From Anaerolineales bacterium (GTDB lineage: Bacteria > Chloroflexota > Anaerolineae > Anaerolineales > UBA11579), in contig CP075526.1 of assembly GCA_025808555.1 (NCBI GenBank), positions 372,001 to 436,000 on the forward strand: DNA of 64,000 nucleotides. Direction: 5' to 3'. The notes beneath the pieces are model-generated. The model saw only the letters and a list, made by a program, of their open reading frames with translations. It was not told where the DNA came from and did not search any database. Below are positions 1-8,705 of the stretch, one piece after another. Position 1 is the first letter of the stretch. Each line of letters starts with the position of its first letter. The position numbers and the translations under genes were made by a program.

Positions 1-1
1 T

Positions 2-613
2 TCACTCGAACACGCCCTCGACGCGGCCTACGCCGCGCCACCGGCAGCCGCCGCCCAGCGGGCGCAGGCCGCCGTGCGCCGGGCGCTGGCCGCCAACACC
101 GGCCAGCCGATGTATTACGACTATGTGCAAGACACACCGCTCGGCCCGCTATGGGTCGCCGTGGGCGAGCATGGCCTGGTGGCCATCGAATACGAAAGCA
201 GCGAAGCCAGCCTGCGCGCTTACTTGCTCAAACTGGGCGGCCAGCCCGTGCGCTCGGCGGAGCGGGTGGCTGCCGCCGCCGAGCAAGTACGCATGTACCT
301 GCTCGGCAGCACCCACGCCGTAGACCTGCCGGTGGATCTCAGCCATCTCACCCCGTTCCAGCAGCGCGTCCTGCAAGAGACCCGCCGCGTGCCGCGCGGC
401 CAGGTGCGCACCTATGCCGAGATCGCCAACAGCATCGGCAATCCGAAGGCGGTGCGCGCCGTAGGCCAGGCCCTGCGTCGCAATCCGATCCCCATCGTGG
501 TGCCCTGCCACCGCGTGGTGGCCTCCGACGGCACGTTGGGCGGCTACGGCGGCCGCATGCGTGACCAGCGCAAGCTCAGCCTGCTCAAGCTTGAAGGCGT
601 CACCTTCGCATAG
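2..613 (+). CDS. ogt: Methylated-DNA--protein-cysteine methyltransferase, 5' end outside window
   Basis: This protein repairs O6-alkylguanine by moving the alkyl group to its own cysteine. The C-terminal DNA-binding and active-site half is clear: the PCHR motif with the acceptor Cys, followed by GTLGGYGG, and an upstream helix with RTYAEIA. The reading frame stays open to the left edge. GTG at 74 and ATG at 110 (MYYDYVQD) are possible starts, but neither has a ribosome binding site. The region before residue MYYDY is Ala-rich and helical and is not part of the usual family fold, so the gene may begin outside the window with an extra N-terminal segment. Function is secure; the true start is not visible. 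Confidence 0.88.
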   Translation, partial: SLEHALDAAYAAPPAAAAQRAQAAVRRALAANTGQPMYYDYVQDTPLGPLWVAVGEHGLVAIEYESSEASLRAYLLKLGGQPVRSAERVAAAAEQVRMYLLGSTHAVDLPVDLSHLTPFQQRVLQETRRVPRGQVRTYAEIANSIGNPKAVRAVGQALRRNPIPIVVPCHRVVASDGTLGGYGGRMRDQRKLSLLKLEGVTFA

Positions 614-1000
614 GTCGTAAGGGCGGGACTCACCTGCCTACGCATATCCCTGTGCTTCGCGAGGAGCGCTGTTCCCAAAGCAGTTATGCAGCGAGAGAGG
701 AATCCTTTAGGGCAAGAAAGGTCTAGCCTGATTCCACCACCGCTAACGGCTTGACAAACCAACCCATTTCCTTACTGTCTCCAAACTTCCTGCTACATTC
801 GCACACATGCCACCATCTGCTCCATCCAATCCCGACAAAGCGAAAAGTTTTAACCAATTCGTCGGAAAGTTAAAAGTGCAAACTTTACGGGGGAAAGTAT
901 TAACCCAGGTGCAAACTTCACATCTGCTAACATATCTCTGATGTAAGAGCCCGCCCGCCGCACTCATCTAGTCAGTATCCGTACACGAAAGCGAGCACAC
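614..1000. other. Intergenic region upstream of the dioxygenase gene
   Basis: This 387-nt gap holds no convincing gene. Its first half has no recognisable signal. A TTGACA at 751-756 has no matching -10 box. The right half is AT-rich and holds repeated short motifs described separately (844-918). Confidence 0.5.
844..918 (+). promoter_or_regulatory. Repeated motifs, candidate operator of the mhqO-mhqD-like pair
   Basis: GTGCAAACTT occurs at 876-885 and again at 909-918, 33 bp apart, close to three helical turns. AAAGTTTTAACC (844-855) recurs as AAAGTATTAACC (894-905). The repeats lie 80-160 nt before the dioxygenase start. In Bacillus the orthologous pair is under quinone-sensing MarR-type repression, so a regulator site is plausible. 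No regulator is encoded next to it. Confidence 0.35.
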
Positions 1001-1951
1001 ATGACCTCTACCCTCGGCATCCACCACATTACCGCCATCGGCTCTGACCCGCAGCGCCTTGTAGACTTCTACACCCAGATCCTCGGCCTGCGCCTGGCCA
1101 AGAAGACCGTCAATCAAGATGACGTCAGCGCCTATCACCTCTTCTTTGGTGACCGCGAGGGCGGCCCGGGCATGGACCTGACCTTCTTCACCTTCATGCC
1201 GCCCACCCCCGGCAGCCGCGGCAACGGGCTGGTCACCAACATCAGCCTGGCCATGCCGGCAGGCGCCCTGCCTTTCTGGAAAGAGCGCTTCGATGAGCTG
1301 GGCGTCAAGCACGAAGGCATCGCCACCCAGCTCGGCTGGCAGCGCCTGGTCTTCTACGACTACGATGACCAGCGCCTCGAGCTGGTAGAAGTAGACCCGG
1401 CCAATTTCGATGACAAAGATCTATGGACCACGCCACAGGTCGGCGCCGAGCATGCCATCCGCCAGTTCCACTCCGCCCTGCTGAGCGTGCACGACAAAGC
1501 CCTGGTCGAGCCGATCCTGCTCGCCTTCGGCTACGCCGTCGAGAGCAGCGAAGGCAACCTGACCCGCTATCACCTGCCCGGCCGGCAACGTGCCGAATTT
1601 GTGGAATTGGAAGAAGACCCCAGCAAGCCAGCTGGCTTCAACGCCTCCGGCACCGTGCACCACATCGCCTTCTCCGTGGCCGACGAGGCCGCCCAGCAGG
1701 CCGTGCGCCAAAACATCGCCGGCATGGGCCTCTATCCGACCAAGATGATCGACCGCTTCTATTTCAAGTCGGTCTACTTCCGCACACCGGCTGGCATCCT
1801 GTTCGAGCTGGCCACCATGGGGCCAGGCTTCACCGCCGACGAGCCGCTGGAAACCCTGGGCGAGAAACTTTCGCTGCCGCCGTTCCTGGAGCCGCATCGA
1901 GAACAGATCGAAGCCGGCCTTACCCCTGTCACCGTGCGCCCGCTGCCCTGA
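1001..1951 (+). CDS. Ring-cleaving dioxygenase, glyoxalase fold (MhqO-like)
   Basis: A 316-aa protein of the vicinal-oxygen-chelate superfamily with two glyoxalase modules, about residues 5-135 and 150-290. It opens with HHITAIGSDPQRLVDFY. The second module has HHIAFSV and FELATMGPGF. Metal ligands His and Glu are present in both styles of motif. Length and order match the MhqO/YkcA family of putative hydroquinone or catechol dioxygenases. The esterase gene follows 2 nt after the stop codon, so they are surely cotranscribed. The same pair (dioxygenase plus MhqD-type hydrolase) in Firmicutes protects against quinones; a quinone-detoxifying role here is inference. Confidence 0.85.
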   Translation: MTSTLGIHHITAIGSDPQRLVDFYTQILGLRLAKKTVNQDDVSAYHLFFGDREGGPGMDLTFFTFMPPTPGSRGNGLVTNISLAMPAGALPFWKERFDELGVKHEGIATQLGWQRLVFYDYDDQRLELVEVDPANFDDKDLWTTPQVGAEHAIRQFHSALLSVHDKALVEPILLAFGYAVESSEGNLTRYHLPGRQRAEFVELEEDPSKPAGFNASGTVHHIAFSVADEAAQQAVRQNIAGMGLYPTKMIDRFYFKSVYFRTPAGILFELATMGPGFTADEPLETLGEKLSLPPFLEPHREQIEAGLTPVTVRPLP

Positions 1952-1953
1952 CG

Positions 1954-2550
1954 ATGAGCGAATTTATCTACATCCATCAGGACCACAACGCGGCCCGCAC
2001 GCTGTTCCTGCTGCACGGCACCGGCGGCGATGAGCACGACCTCATCCCGCTGGTCGACCCGGTGCGCGAGAGCTACAACATCGTCGGCCTGCGCGGCAAT
2101 GTATCCGAAGGCGGCATGCCGCGCTTCTTTGCCCGCTTGGCCATGGGCGTGTTCGACATGGACAGCATCGCCAGCGAGACTGATAAGCTGGCCACCTTCC
2201 TGACCCGTTGGTACGCCGAACACAAAACGGATGCCAAGTCAGCCACCTTCGTCGGCTACTCGAACGGTGCCAACATGATCTTGGCCACCTTGTTCCGCCA
2301 TCCCAGCGTCATCACCAACGCGGCCCTGCTGCACAGCATGCTGCCTTTTGACCCACCGCAGCTGAATTTGATGAGCAAACGCTTCCTCGTTACCTACGGC
2401 GAGCATGACCCTCTGATGCCATCGGGGGAGGCACAGCGCGTGATCAGCGTGCTGCAAGCCGGCGGCGCCGACGTGGACGCGTTCTCGCATCCTGGGGGCC
2501 ACGAGCTGACCCACACCGAGCAGGCCGCGCTGCTGGAGTTTTTGGCATAG
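1954..2550 (+). CDS. Alpha/beta hydrolase, carboxylesterase MhqD-like
   Basis: A 198-aa cytosolic alpha/beta hydrolase of the phospholipase/carboxylesterase family. Visible features are the oxyanion region LLHGTGGDEHDL, the nucleophile elbow GYSNGA, the acid in GEHDPLMP and the catalytic His in GGHEL. The ATG at 1954 starts 2 nt after the dioxygenase stop. A longer open frame reaches back into the dioxygenase gene in another frame and is not meaningful. The partner gene suggests hydrolysis of a ring-cleavage or quinone-adduct product; the substrate is unknown. Confidence 0.86.
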   Translation: MSEFIYIHQDHNAARTLFLLHGTGGDEHDLIPLVDPVRESYNIVGLRGNVSEGGMPRFFARLAMGVFDMDSIASETDKLATFLTRWYAEHKTDAKSATFVGYSNGANMILATLFRHPSVITNAALLHSMLPFDPPQLNLMSKRFLVTYGEHDPLMPSGEAQRVISVLQAGGADVDAFSHPGGHELTHTEQAALLEFLA

Positions 2551-2553
2551 AAG

Positions 2554-2625
2554 CCTGGATCCCCGCACTCCCGTCATTGCGAGGACGTGAAGCGGCGCAG
2601 CCGCTGAGCAACGAAGCAATCTCCA
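2554..2625. repeat. Intergenic repeat with CGTCATTGCGAGG...GAAGCAATCTC ends
   Basis: The segment reads CCTGGATCCCCGC, then CGTCATTGCGAGG, an internal GCGGC-GCA-GCCGC hairpin (2592-2604), and ends ACGAAGCAATCTC. Its halves are loosely complementary. Repeats with these end sequences occur between genes in many environmental bacterial genomes, as far as I remember. It separates the esterase gene from the alaS promoter. No coding capacity is seen. Confidence 0.5.
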
Positions 2626-2673
2626 AGTCTATGTTCTTGCTGTCCTAGGGTCAGCTTTGTTCTCTTCATTGCG

Positions 2674-2698
2674 TATAATTCCCTCTCTAAGAAGAGAG
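2674..2698 (+). promoter_or_regulatory. alaS promoter -10 box and ribosome binding site
   Basis: TATAAT at 2674-2679 is a perfect -10 box. No good -35 is seen. AGAAGAGAG (2690-2698) lies just before ATG 2702 and can act as a Shine-Dalgarno. Because the -10 box lies inside the longer in-frame extension (TTG 2657), it supports ATG 2702 as the start. Confidence 0.6.
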
Positions 2699-2701
2699 AC
2701 T

Positions 2702-5428
2702 ATGCCCAAAACTGCCAACCAGATTCGTCAAGATTACTTAGATTTCTTCACCCAGCGCGGCCACACCGAGGTACCCTCCGCCCCCTTGGTGCCCGGCGGC
2801 GATGCCACCCTGCTGTTCACCAACTCCGGCATGGTGCAATTCAAAGACGTCTTCCTCGGCACCGACAAGCGTGACTACAACCGCGCCGTGGATTCGCAAA
2901 AGTGCCTGCGCGTGGCCGGCAAACACAACGACCTCGAGGACGTGGGCACAGACGATACCCACCATACCTTCTTCGAAATGCTGGGCAACTGGTCCTTTGG
3001 CGATTATTACAAAAAAGAAGCCATCGCCTGGGCCTGGGAGCTGTTGACCCAAACATGGGGCCTGCCGGCAGACCGCCTGTACGCCTCCGTATTCAAGGAT
3101 GACCAGGGCGAGATCGAAACCGACAAAGAGGCCGCCGATAACTGGCTGGCCCAGCCCGGCTTCGTGCCTGAGCACCTGGTCTATTACGGCCGCAAGGACA
3201 ACTTCTGGGAGATGGCCGACACTGGCCCCTGCGGCCCCAACAGCGAGATCTATTACGACTTTGGGCCGGAGTACGGCGAGATCCAAAAGAACACCGATGG
3301 CGAACTCGCCCTCGACAGCCCGCGCTTTGTCGAGATCTGGAACTTGGTCTTCATCCAGTACAACCGCACCGGCCCCAAGGACCTGAAGCCGTTGCCCGCC
3401 AAGCATGTCGACACCGGCATGGGCCTGGAACGCATCGTCTCCGTATTGCAGCAGGCCAAAGGCAACTACCGCACCGACCTGTTCACGCCGCTGATCGCGA
3501 AAGTGCAGGAGCTGGCCGGGCAGACGGACGCCGAGCGGGATGCCAACTTCACCCCCTACCGCGTGATCGCAGACCACGCCCGCGCCGCCACCTTCTTGAT
3601 CGCCGAAGGCGTCGTGCCGGGCAATGTGGGCCGCAACTACGTGGCGCGCATGATCATCCGCCGTGCCGCTCGCTTTGGCACCAAGCTCGGCCTCACCGAG
3701 CCGTTCATGGCCCAGGTCGCTGAAGCCATCATTGCGCACTATGGCGAAGCCTATCCTGAGCTGGTCAAGAACCGCAGCGCCATCCTGGATGGCCTGACGC
3801 GTGAAGAAGAGCAGTTCCAGCGCACCGTTGAAAGCGGCATGGCCAAGTTGGACGCGCTGTTCGCCGGGCTGCCCGCGGGCGGCACACTGGATGGCGCTCA
3901 GGCCTTCGACCTGTACGCCACCTACGGCTTGCCGCTGGAGCTGACCCGTGACGTGGCCCGCGAGCGCGGCTACGGCGTAGACGAAGCCGGCTTCCACGCC
4001 GCCATGGAGCAGCACCGCACCGCCTCCGGAGCGGGCCAGGCCATGGGCGCGCTGGGCGGCGAGCAGGCTGAAGCCTTTGCCTCCGTAGTGCAGCAACTGC
4101 AGGCCGACGGCAAACTGAGCGACAAGGGCGTCAAGTACGACCCTTACGAAGATCTGGACGAATTGGACACCAAGGGCGAAGTGCTGGCTCTGGTGAAAAA
4201 CGGCCAGCCGCTGCAGCAGGCCGCCGCCGGCGACACCGTCGCTATCATCCTGCCCAAGACACCCTTCTACATCGCTGCAGGTGGTCAGGTGAGCGACACC
4301 GGCGTGATCCAGGCTGCCGATGGCAGCTGGGCCATCCGTGTGAGCGAGATGCAGCAGCCCGCCGCCGGCGCCATCGTGCACATCGGCGAAGTGGTGGAAG
4401 GCGCGCCAAGAGTTGGTGATGCCGCCATCGCCCGCGTGGATGCCCGCCGCCGCCAGGACATTATGCGTAACCACACCGCCACGCATTTACTCCACGCTGC
4501 GCTGCACCAGGTCGTGGGCGAACACGCTCGCCAGGCTGGCTCGCTGGTGGCGCCCGACCGCCTGCGTTTTGACTTCAACAATCCCGAGGCCGTCAGCAAA
4601 GACGCCATCGTCCAGATCGAAGATCAGGTCAACGCCTGGGTGCTGGACAATTACGAGTTGGAAAAAGAAACCAAATCGCTGGAACAAGCCAAAAAGGAAG
4701 GCGCCACCGCCCTCTTCGGCGAAAAATATGGCGACAGGGTGCGCACCATTGCCATCGGGCAGGAGGACGCGCCATTCTCGTATGAATTGTGCGGCGGCAC
4801 GCACGTAGAACACACCGGCGATATTGGCCTGTTCCTCATCGTCAGCGAGGGCAGCGCCGCCGCTGGCATCCGCCGCATCGAAGCCGTCACCGGCCGCGAG
4901 GCCTACGCGCTGGCCAAGACGCGCAACGCCGCACTGCAAGAGGCAGCCCGCACCCTCAAGACCACCCCAGACGATGTGCCGGCCAAGACGGCTGCATTGC
5001 AGAGCGAGCTGAGCCAGCTCAACAAAGAGCTGGCCGCCGCCCGCCGCGCTCAAGCACAACAGAGCCTAGGTGATTTGCTGACCAACTTGCCGCAAGTTTC
5101 TGGCGTGCCGGTGCTGGCGGCGGCCGTGCCCGGCGCCGATGCCGACGCGCTGCGCGCCCTGGCCGACAAGTTCCGCCAGCAGCATGCCAGCGGCGTAGCC
5201 CTGCTGGCGGCGGTGGCGGATGGCAGCGTCACCCTCATCGCCGCAGTCACAAAAGACTTAGTGGCCCGCGGCCTGCAGGCTGGCGAGCTGGCCAAGCAAG
5301 CCGCCTCCGTGCTGGATGGCCGTGGCGGCGGCAAGCCGGAGCTGGCGCAAGCCGGCGGCGTGGACAACGGCAAGCTGGACGAAGCGCTGGCCATGGCCGC
5401 AAAGTGGGTAGGCGAAAAGTTAGGGTAA
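2702..5428 (+). CDS. alaS: Alanine--tRNA ligase
   Basis: AlaRS charges tRNA-Ala. The 908-aa length is usual. The class II aminoacylation core (about 1-250) has FTNSGMVQFKDVFLG and FFEMLGNWSFGDYYK. The tRNA-recognition domain follows. The editing domain has zinc-binding HTATHLLH and CGGTHVEHTG, which clears mischarged Ser or Gly. The C-terminal coiled coil and DHHA1-like domain ends with GRGGGKPELAQAGG. The gene has its own promoter. The next gene starts directly after the stop codon, so it may be cotranscribed with alaS. Confidence 0.98.
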   Translation: MPKTANQIRQDYLDFFTQRGHTEVPSAPLVPGGDATLLFTNSGMVQFKDVFLGTDKRDYNRAVDSQKCLRVAGKHNDLEDVGTDDTHHTFFEMLGNWSFGDYYKKEAIAWAWELLTQTWGLPADRLYASVFKDDQGEIETDKEAADNWLAQPGFVPEHLVYYGRKDNFWEMADTGPCGPNSEIYYDFGPEYGEIQKNTDGELALDSPRFVEIWNLVFIQYNRTGPKDLKPLPAKHVDTGMGLERIVSVLQQAKGNYRTDLFTPLIAKVQELAGQTDAERDANFTPYRVIADHARAATFLIAEGVVPGNVGRNYVARMIIRRAARFGTKLGLTEPFMAQVAEAIIAHYGEAYPELVKNRSAILDGLTREEEQFQRTVESGMAKLDALFAGLPAGGTLDGAQAFDLYATYGLPLELTRDVARERGYGVDEAGFHAAMEQHRTASGAGQAMGALGGEQAEAFASVVQQLQADGKLSDKGVKYDPYEDLDELDTKGEVLALVKNGQPLQQAAAGDTVAIILPKTPFYIAAGGQVSDTGVIQAADGSWAIRVSEMQQPAAGAIVHIGEVVEGAPRVGDAAIARVDARRRQDIMRNHTATHLLHAALHQVVGEHARQAGSLVAPDRLRFDFNNPEAVSKDAIVQIEDQVNAWVLDNYELEKETKSLEQAKKEGATALFGEKYGDRVRTIAIGQEDAPFSYELCGGTHVEHTGDIGLFLIVSEGSAAAGIRRIEAVTGREAYALAKTRNAALQEAARTLKTTPDDVPAKTAALQSELSQLNKELAAARRAQAQQSLGDLLTNLPQVSGVPVLAAAVPGADADALRALADKFRQQHASGVALLAAVADGSVTLIAAVTKDLVARGLQAGELAKQAASVLDGRGGGKPELAQAGGVDNGKLDEALAMAAKWVGEKLG

Positions 5429-5760
5429 GTGAAACGATTCTTCTCTTTCAACACCCTGCTTATCCTGATTGCTATTGGGCTGGTCAGCAGCATTATCCTA
5501 TCCATCTTTTATGAGACCTTACTGCCACTGCTGCGCGCCGAACAATGGCTGGCTTTCTTTGCCAATGTAGTCGGCATCCCCATCATTCTGGCGGGTACTT
5601 GCAGCGTGTGCTGGGAGCATGGGTGCTACTGCGCGGCCCAGAGGGGCCAAACCCCAAAGATCTCGCACACATTCTGCGCTCCTTCCGGCCGGGCCTGCTA
5701 TGGTTCTTTGGCGGATTTGGACTGATCGCACTGGGCAGCTATATCAGCAACATCAGCTAA
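5429..5760 (+). pseudogene. Small two-TM membrane protein gene, frameshifted
   Basis: The frame starting at GTG 5429 gives MKRFFSFNTLLILIAIGLV, a first membrane segment and FFANVVGIPIILAG, then turns into nonsense. The frame one base back continues sensibly from about 5590 with YLQRVLGAWVLLRGPEG, LAHILRSFRPGLLWFFGG and GLIALGSYISNIS, ending at TAA 5758-5760. Joining the two with one extra G in the GGG run at about 5589-5591 gives a continuous 110-aa protein with three hydrophobic segments. Either the gene is broken, the assembly lost one G, or a -1 frameshift occurs. I do not recognise the family. Confidence 0.6.
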
Positions 5761-5865
5761 CAATCCAGCTGCTTTTCGGGCAGTCGCAAGCTCTAAAACT
5801 GGCTACACTTGCAGCCTGCAAGCTCGGCCAAAATACTGGCCGCATTCTTGCACTCTGATACGCAA

Positions 5866-6228
5866 ATGGTCACCCGTTACGCCATCTTCGGCCTCACCAT
5901 CCTGCTAGGCCTGATCGCCAGCCTTTATCTGGGCTGGGAGCTGCGTCCGCTGTCTGCGGCCGACGCTGACCCCAGTCTGCTGCGCGAGGACTACGCCGCC
6001 GATTACGCGTTGATGGCCGCCGAAGCCTATGCCGCTGACGGTAGCCTGAGCCGCGCTATGGAGCACTTGGAGCTCCTGAATGCTGACAATGCTCTGCTCC
6101 CTCTGGTAGCCGCGATGGAATTCGGGCAGGAGCATGGCTACTCCCAGGCTGACCTCAACCTGCTCGCCAACCTGGCCGGCGCCCTGCGCGACCAGGTGCC
6201 CAGCCTCTCCCATACGCCCACCCCATGA
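5866..6228 (+). CDS. Hypothetical one-TM protein, paired with the next gene
   Basis: A 120-aa protein with an N-terminal membrane anchor (YAIFGLTILLGLIASLYLGW) and a soluble helical domain with DYALMAAEAYAADGSLSRAM. I chose ATG 5866; the frame extends 19 codons further to 5809 but the anchor starts right after 5866. The stop codon overlaps the next start (ATGA). The next protein has the same layout and a related stretch (QYRLMIALAYASSGDISRAQ), so the two look like tandem paralogues. The helical region resembles a short TPR-like hairpin. Function is unknown. Confidence 0.65.
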   Translation: MVTRYAIFGLTILLGLIASLYLGWELRPLSAADADPSLLREDYAADYALMAAEAYAADGSLSRAMEHLELLNADNALLPLVAAMEFGQEHGYSQADLNLLANLAGALRDQVPSLSHTPTP

Positions 6229-7001
6229 TGACCAAAGAGCCGGCCAAGCGGCCGCCGCTGTATCTGCTGACTGGCCTGGTGATCGGCCTCCTCCTCGGCT
6301 GCATACTGTCCTTCATCGCCTTCCCGTTGCAGGTTGCCAGTGTTGGGCCCAGCCACCTGGCGGAGGAACATCAAGACCAGTATCGCCTGATGATCGCATT
6401 GGCGTACGCCTCCAGCGGCGACATCAGCCGGGCGCAGGCGCGCCTGGCCCAGCTGGGCGATGCGGACCCTGCCCGAGCGCTCAGCGCCCAGGCGCAGCTG
6501 GCGTTGGGCAACAGCGCCACGCAGCGCGAGGCGCGTGCGCTGGCCAGCCTGGCCCGTGACCTTGATACCTTCCAGGCCAGCGCCCAGTCCACCTCGGTCG
6601 CCATCCACACGCCTAATCCAGACGATGTGGATGCCGCCCCGACGCCCTTCGTAGCCGATGAGGGCGGCGTGTACACGCTCAGCAGCCGCGAACTACTGTG
6701 CGAAAGCAGCGAGGCACCGCCGCTGGTCAAACTATTCATCTTCGATGAGAACGGGCAAGCCCAGGCTGGTGTTCGCATCGCAATGCACGATGGCGAAGAG
6801 AGCAGTGAATTCTTCACTGGCGCCCGCCCCGAATTCGGGCCGGGCTATGCCGAATACGAAATGACCCCAGGGAACACGTACATTCTCTCGATCGCAGGCA
6901 CCGAAACGCTGGCGGGCTTGCAGCCAGCCGCCTGCATCACCGATGCCGGCGACCCCGCCTGGGGCGCCTGGCTGCTGCTGTTCAACCGCGCCAAGCCATA
7001 G
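6225..7001 (+). CDS. Hypothetical membrane-anchored protein with helical and C-terminal beta domain
   Basis: A 258-aa protein. A membrane anchor (about 12-34) is followed by a helical region (48-125) with QYRLMIALAYASSGDISRAQ, akin to the preceding gene. An acidic, Pro-rich linker leads to a C-terminal domain (about 145-255) resembling a carboxypeptidase-regulatory or Ig-like fold: LVKLFIFDENGQAQAGVRI and a conserved-looking GPGYAEYEMTPGNTYILSI. It starts in a 4-nt overlap with the upstream gene, so they are translationally coupled. The outer domain would face the cell exterior. No function can be named. Confidence 0.68.
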   Translation: MMTKEPAKRPPLYLLTGLVIGLLLGCILSFIAFPLQVASVGPSHLAEEHQDQYRLMIALAYASSGDISRAQARLAQLGDADPARALSAQAQLALGNSATQREARALASLARDLDTFQASAQSTSVAIHTPNPDDVDAAPTPFVADEGGVYTLSSRELLCESSEAPPLVKLFIFDENGQAQAGVRIAMHDGEESSEFFTGARPEFGPGYAEYEMTPGNTYILSIAGTETLAGLQPAACITDAGDPAWGAWLLLFNRAKP

Positions 7002-7078
7002 TACTCCCTGCCTATACAATCGAATAAGGCGGGGGATAGAATTCTCCAGCATTTTCTTCCGGAGTCAGGGGAAGTTCT

Positions 7079-8701
7079 TTGACTCGGCATGCTATGAAAA
7101 AAAGCACGTCTGATACGCTGTCCAAACCATCACGTACAGTTTGGCTGCTGCTCGCTTGCAGTGCGCTGTATTTTGTCCTGCTGATCTTCCCCAACGCCAC
7201 CGGCGCCCAAACCCCCGACATGCTGTCCATCTTTGAAGTGGACGAGTATGCGCAATATGAACATGCTGTGCGCATGGCCGGCGGTGGAGGAACCTTTGCG
7301 GATGGGCTGCGCAAGTTTGTGGCCTACCAACATTATCACTACGGTTATCCTTTTTATCTTCTCTCGGGCCTGAGTCTGCTTCCGCTGCGTTTGGCGGCTG
7401 GCGGTCAATGGGCTGAGCAAACTCAGCTAATTGTTCTAATATTGCGCCAATTTGTCAGCGTGCTGCCCAATCTGATCAGCATCTGGTTGCTTACTTATAC
7501 AGCCACCGAATTCAGGTCAAGGGTGAGAACCATTGTTGTCTTCACCCTCTTGCTTTTGCTTCCCGGCTTGTTAGGCAACAGCCTGTGGTGGCATCCTGAT
7601 GGCGCGGGTTTACTACTCATCTCGCTGGTTTTTTTCTTCTTGCGGCTTGACCGATTTAAGTTTGGCAGGTTCTTTTGGCTTTCTGCAATCGCGGCGGGAC
7701 TGGCCCTTGGAGTCAAGTTCCTGGGTGCACTGTTCGTTCTTGTTATCCCCACATATCTGATCCTTGGCACGCAAATGGCAACTCAAAGTTTGAAGCAGGC
7801 CACCTTGCGAGCGATAGGCTTCGTTGCGCTGATGCTGGCTACCTTTGTAGTCAGCAACCCTGTATTGCTATTCGCAGCCGAGCGCGGCGAATTCATTCTG
7901 CGTCAGCAGATCATTCTTCGCGAAGCCAGCGAGGGTATCTTTGTCAGCCAGCCTGATTTCTTTCAAGATGGGAGGTTGCCAACCTGGCTAACCGAGAATT
8001 TTGGCACTGGGCTATTCCTGCTGCTACTTGCCATCTCCCTGATTATTGGACTTTACAAAAAAGATACACGGACCCAAGCGTTGCTACTTACTGCCTGGAT
8101 ATTTCCCAACCTGGCAGCTGTCCTGCGCGCCTCATCCTTCCGCACCCACTATTGGCTACCGTTAATGATGCCCGTTATCACCGCGTTGGTATTTGTTCTC
8201 CCCGAACGTCTAAACCATCTAGCCCGAAGGCCACTGGCCGCCAGGAAGCTTTTGCAGTGGGCCGCGCTGGCGCTGCTTTTAGTACAAGCCGGGCTGTTCC
8301 TAAGACAGGATGTACGGCAATATACTCACACGCTGCAGCGTGAAGATACCTCGCCCAGCCTGCAGTTCTATCGCAGCGTTCAGCCCATGCTGGCTGGCGA
8401 AGCGCCTGTTGTCGTCTACCGGGATTGGAAGGTCTACTTCCCTAACCAAGCTGGCATATCTGTTTTCATGGATTGGGATTTGGCTAGTCATGACATGCTC
8501 AACAGCGAGCAGCCGAATGTGCTACTGCTGGAGCGTGAGAACGTAGAAGCATACGGGGCGGCTGACTATCTTGACAGCGCCCCCGACCCTGACCGCCTGC
8601 GCGGCATGCACCTGTTCTACCGGGGTGCGCTGCTGGACGAAATCCCTGGCTATGAACTAGTATACGAAGATGGCTTTGGGCTGATGTTCGTGCGGCAGTA
8701 G
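7079..8701 (+). CDS. Glycosyltransferase family 39-like polytopic membrane protein
   Basis: A 540-aa integral membrane protein with roughly ten hydrophobic segments and a soluble C-terminal part. After the first membrane helix comes SIFEVDEYAQYEHAVRM, which places Asp/Glu in the first outer loop as in GT39/ArnT-type mannosyl or arabinosyl transferases that use polyprenyl-phosphate sugars. FRTHYWLPLMMPVI is a typical late helix. The start is either TTG 7079 or ATG 7094; a GGAGTCAGGGG stretch at 7061-7071 could serve either. The gene is clearly less GC-rich than its neighbours, hinting at transfer. The exact sugar and acceptor are unknown. Confidence 0.65.
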   Translation: MTRHAMKKSTSDTLSKPSRTVWLLLACSALYFVLLIFPNATGAQTPDMLSIFEVDEYAQYEHAVRMAGGGGTFADGLRKFVAYQHYHYGYPFYLLSGLSLLPLRLAAGGQWAEQTQLIVLILRQFVSVLPNLISIWLLTYTATEFRSRVRTIVVFTLLLLLPGLLGNSLWWHPDGAGLLLISLVFFFLRLDRFKFGRFFWLSAIAAGLALGVKFLGALFVLVIPTYLILGTQMATQSLKQATLRAIGFVALMLATFVVSNPVLLFAAERGEFILRQQIILREASEGIFVSQPDFFQDGRLPTWLTENFGTGLFLLLLAISLIIGLYKKDTRTQALLLTAWIFPNLAAVLRASSFRTHYWLPLMMPVITALVFVLPERLNHLARRPLAARKLLQWAALALLLVQAGLFLRQDVRQYTHTLQREDTSPSLQFYRSVQPMLAGEAPVVVYRDWKVYFPNQAGISVFMDWDLASHDMLNSEQPNVLLLERENVEAYGAADYLDSAPDPDRLRGMHLFYRGALLDEIPGYELVYEDGFGLMFVRQ

Positions 8702-8705
8702 CCCC

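Noticed and set aside
751-779. Promoter TTGACA with -10 at 774-779
   Set aside because: The hexamer at the right distance is ACTGTC, far from TATAAT.
2738-4486. 582-codon open frame on the minus strand inside alaS
   Set aside because: Mirror frame of a GC-rich conserved gene; low-complexity Gly/Val/His composition and no start signal.
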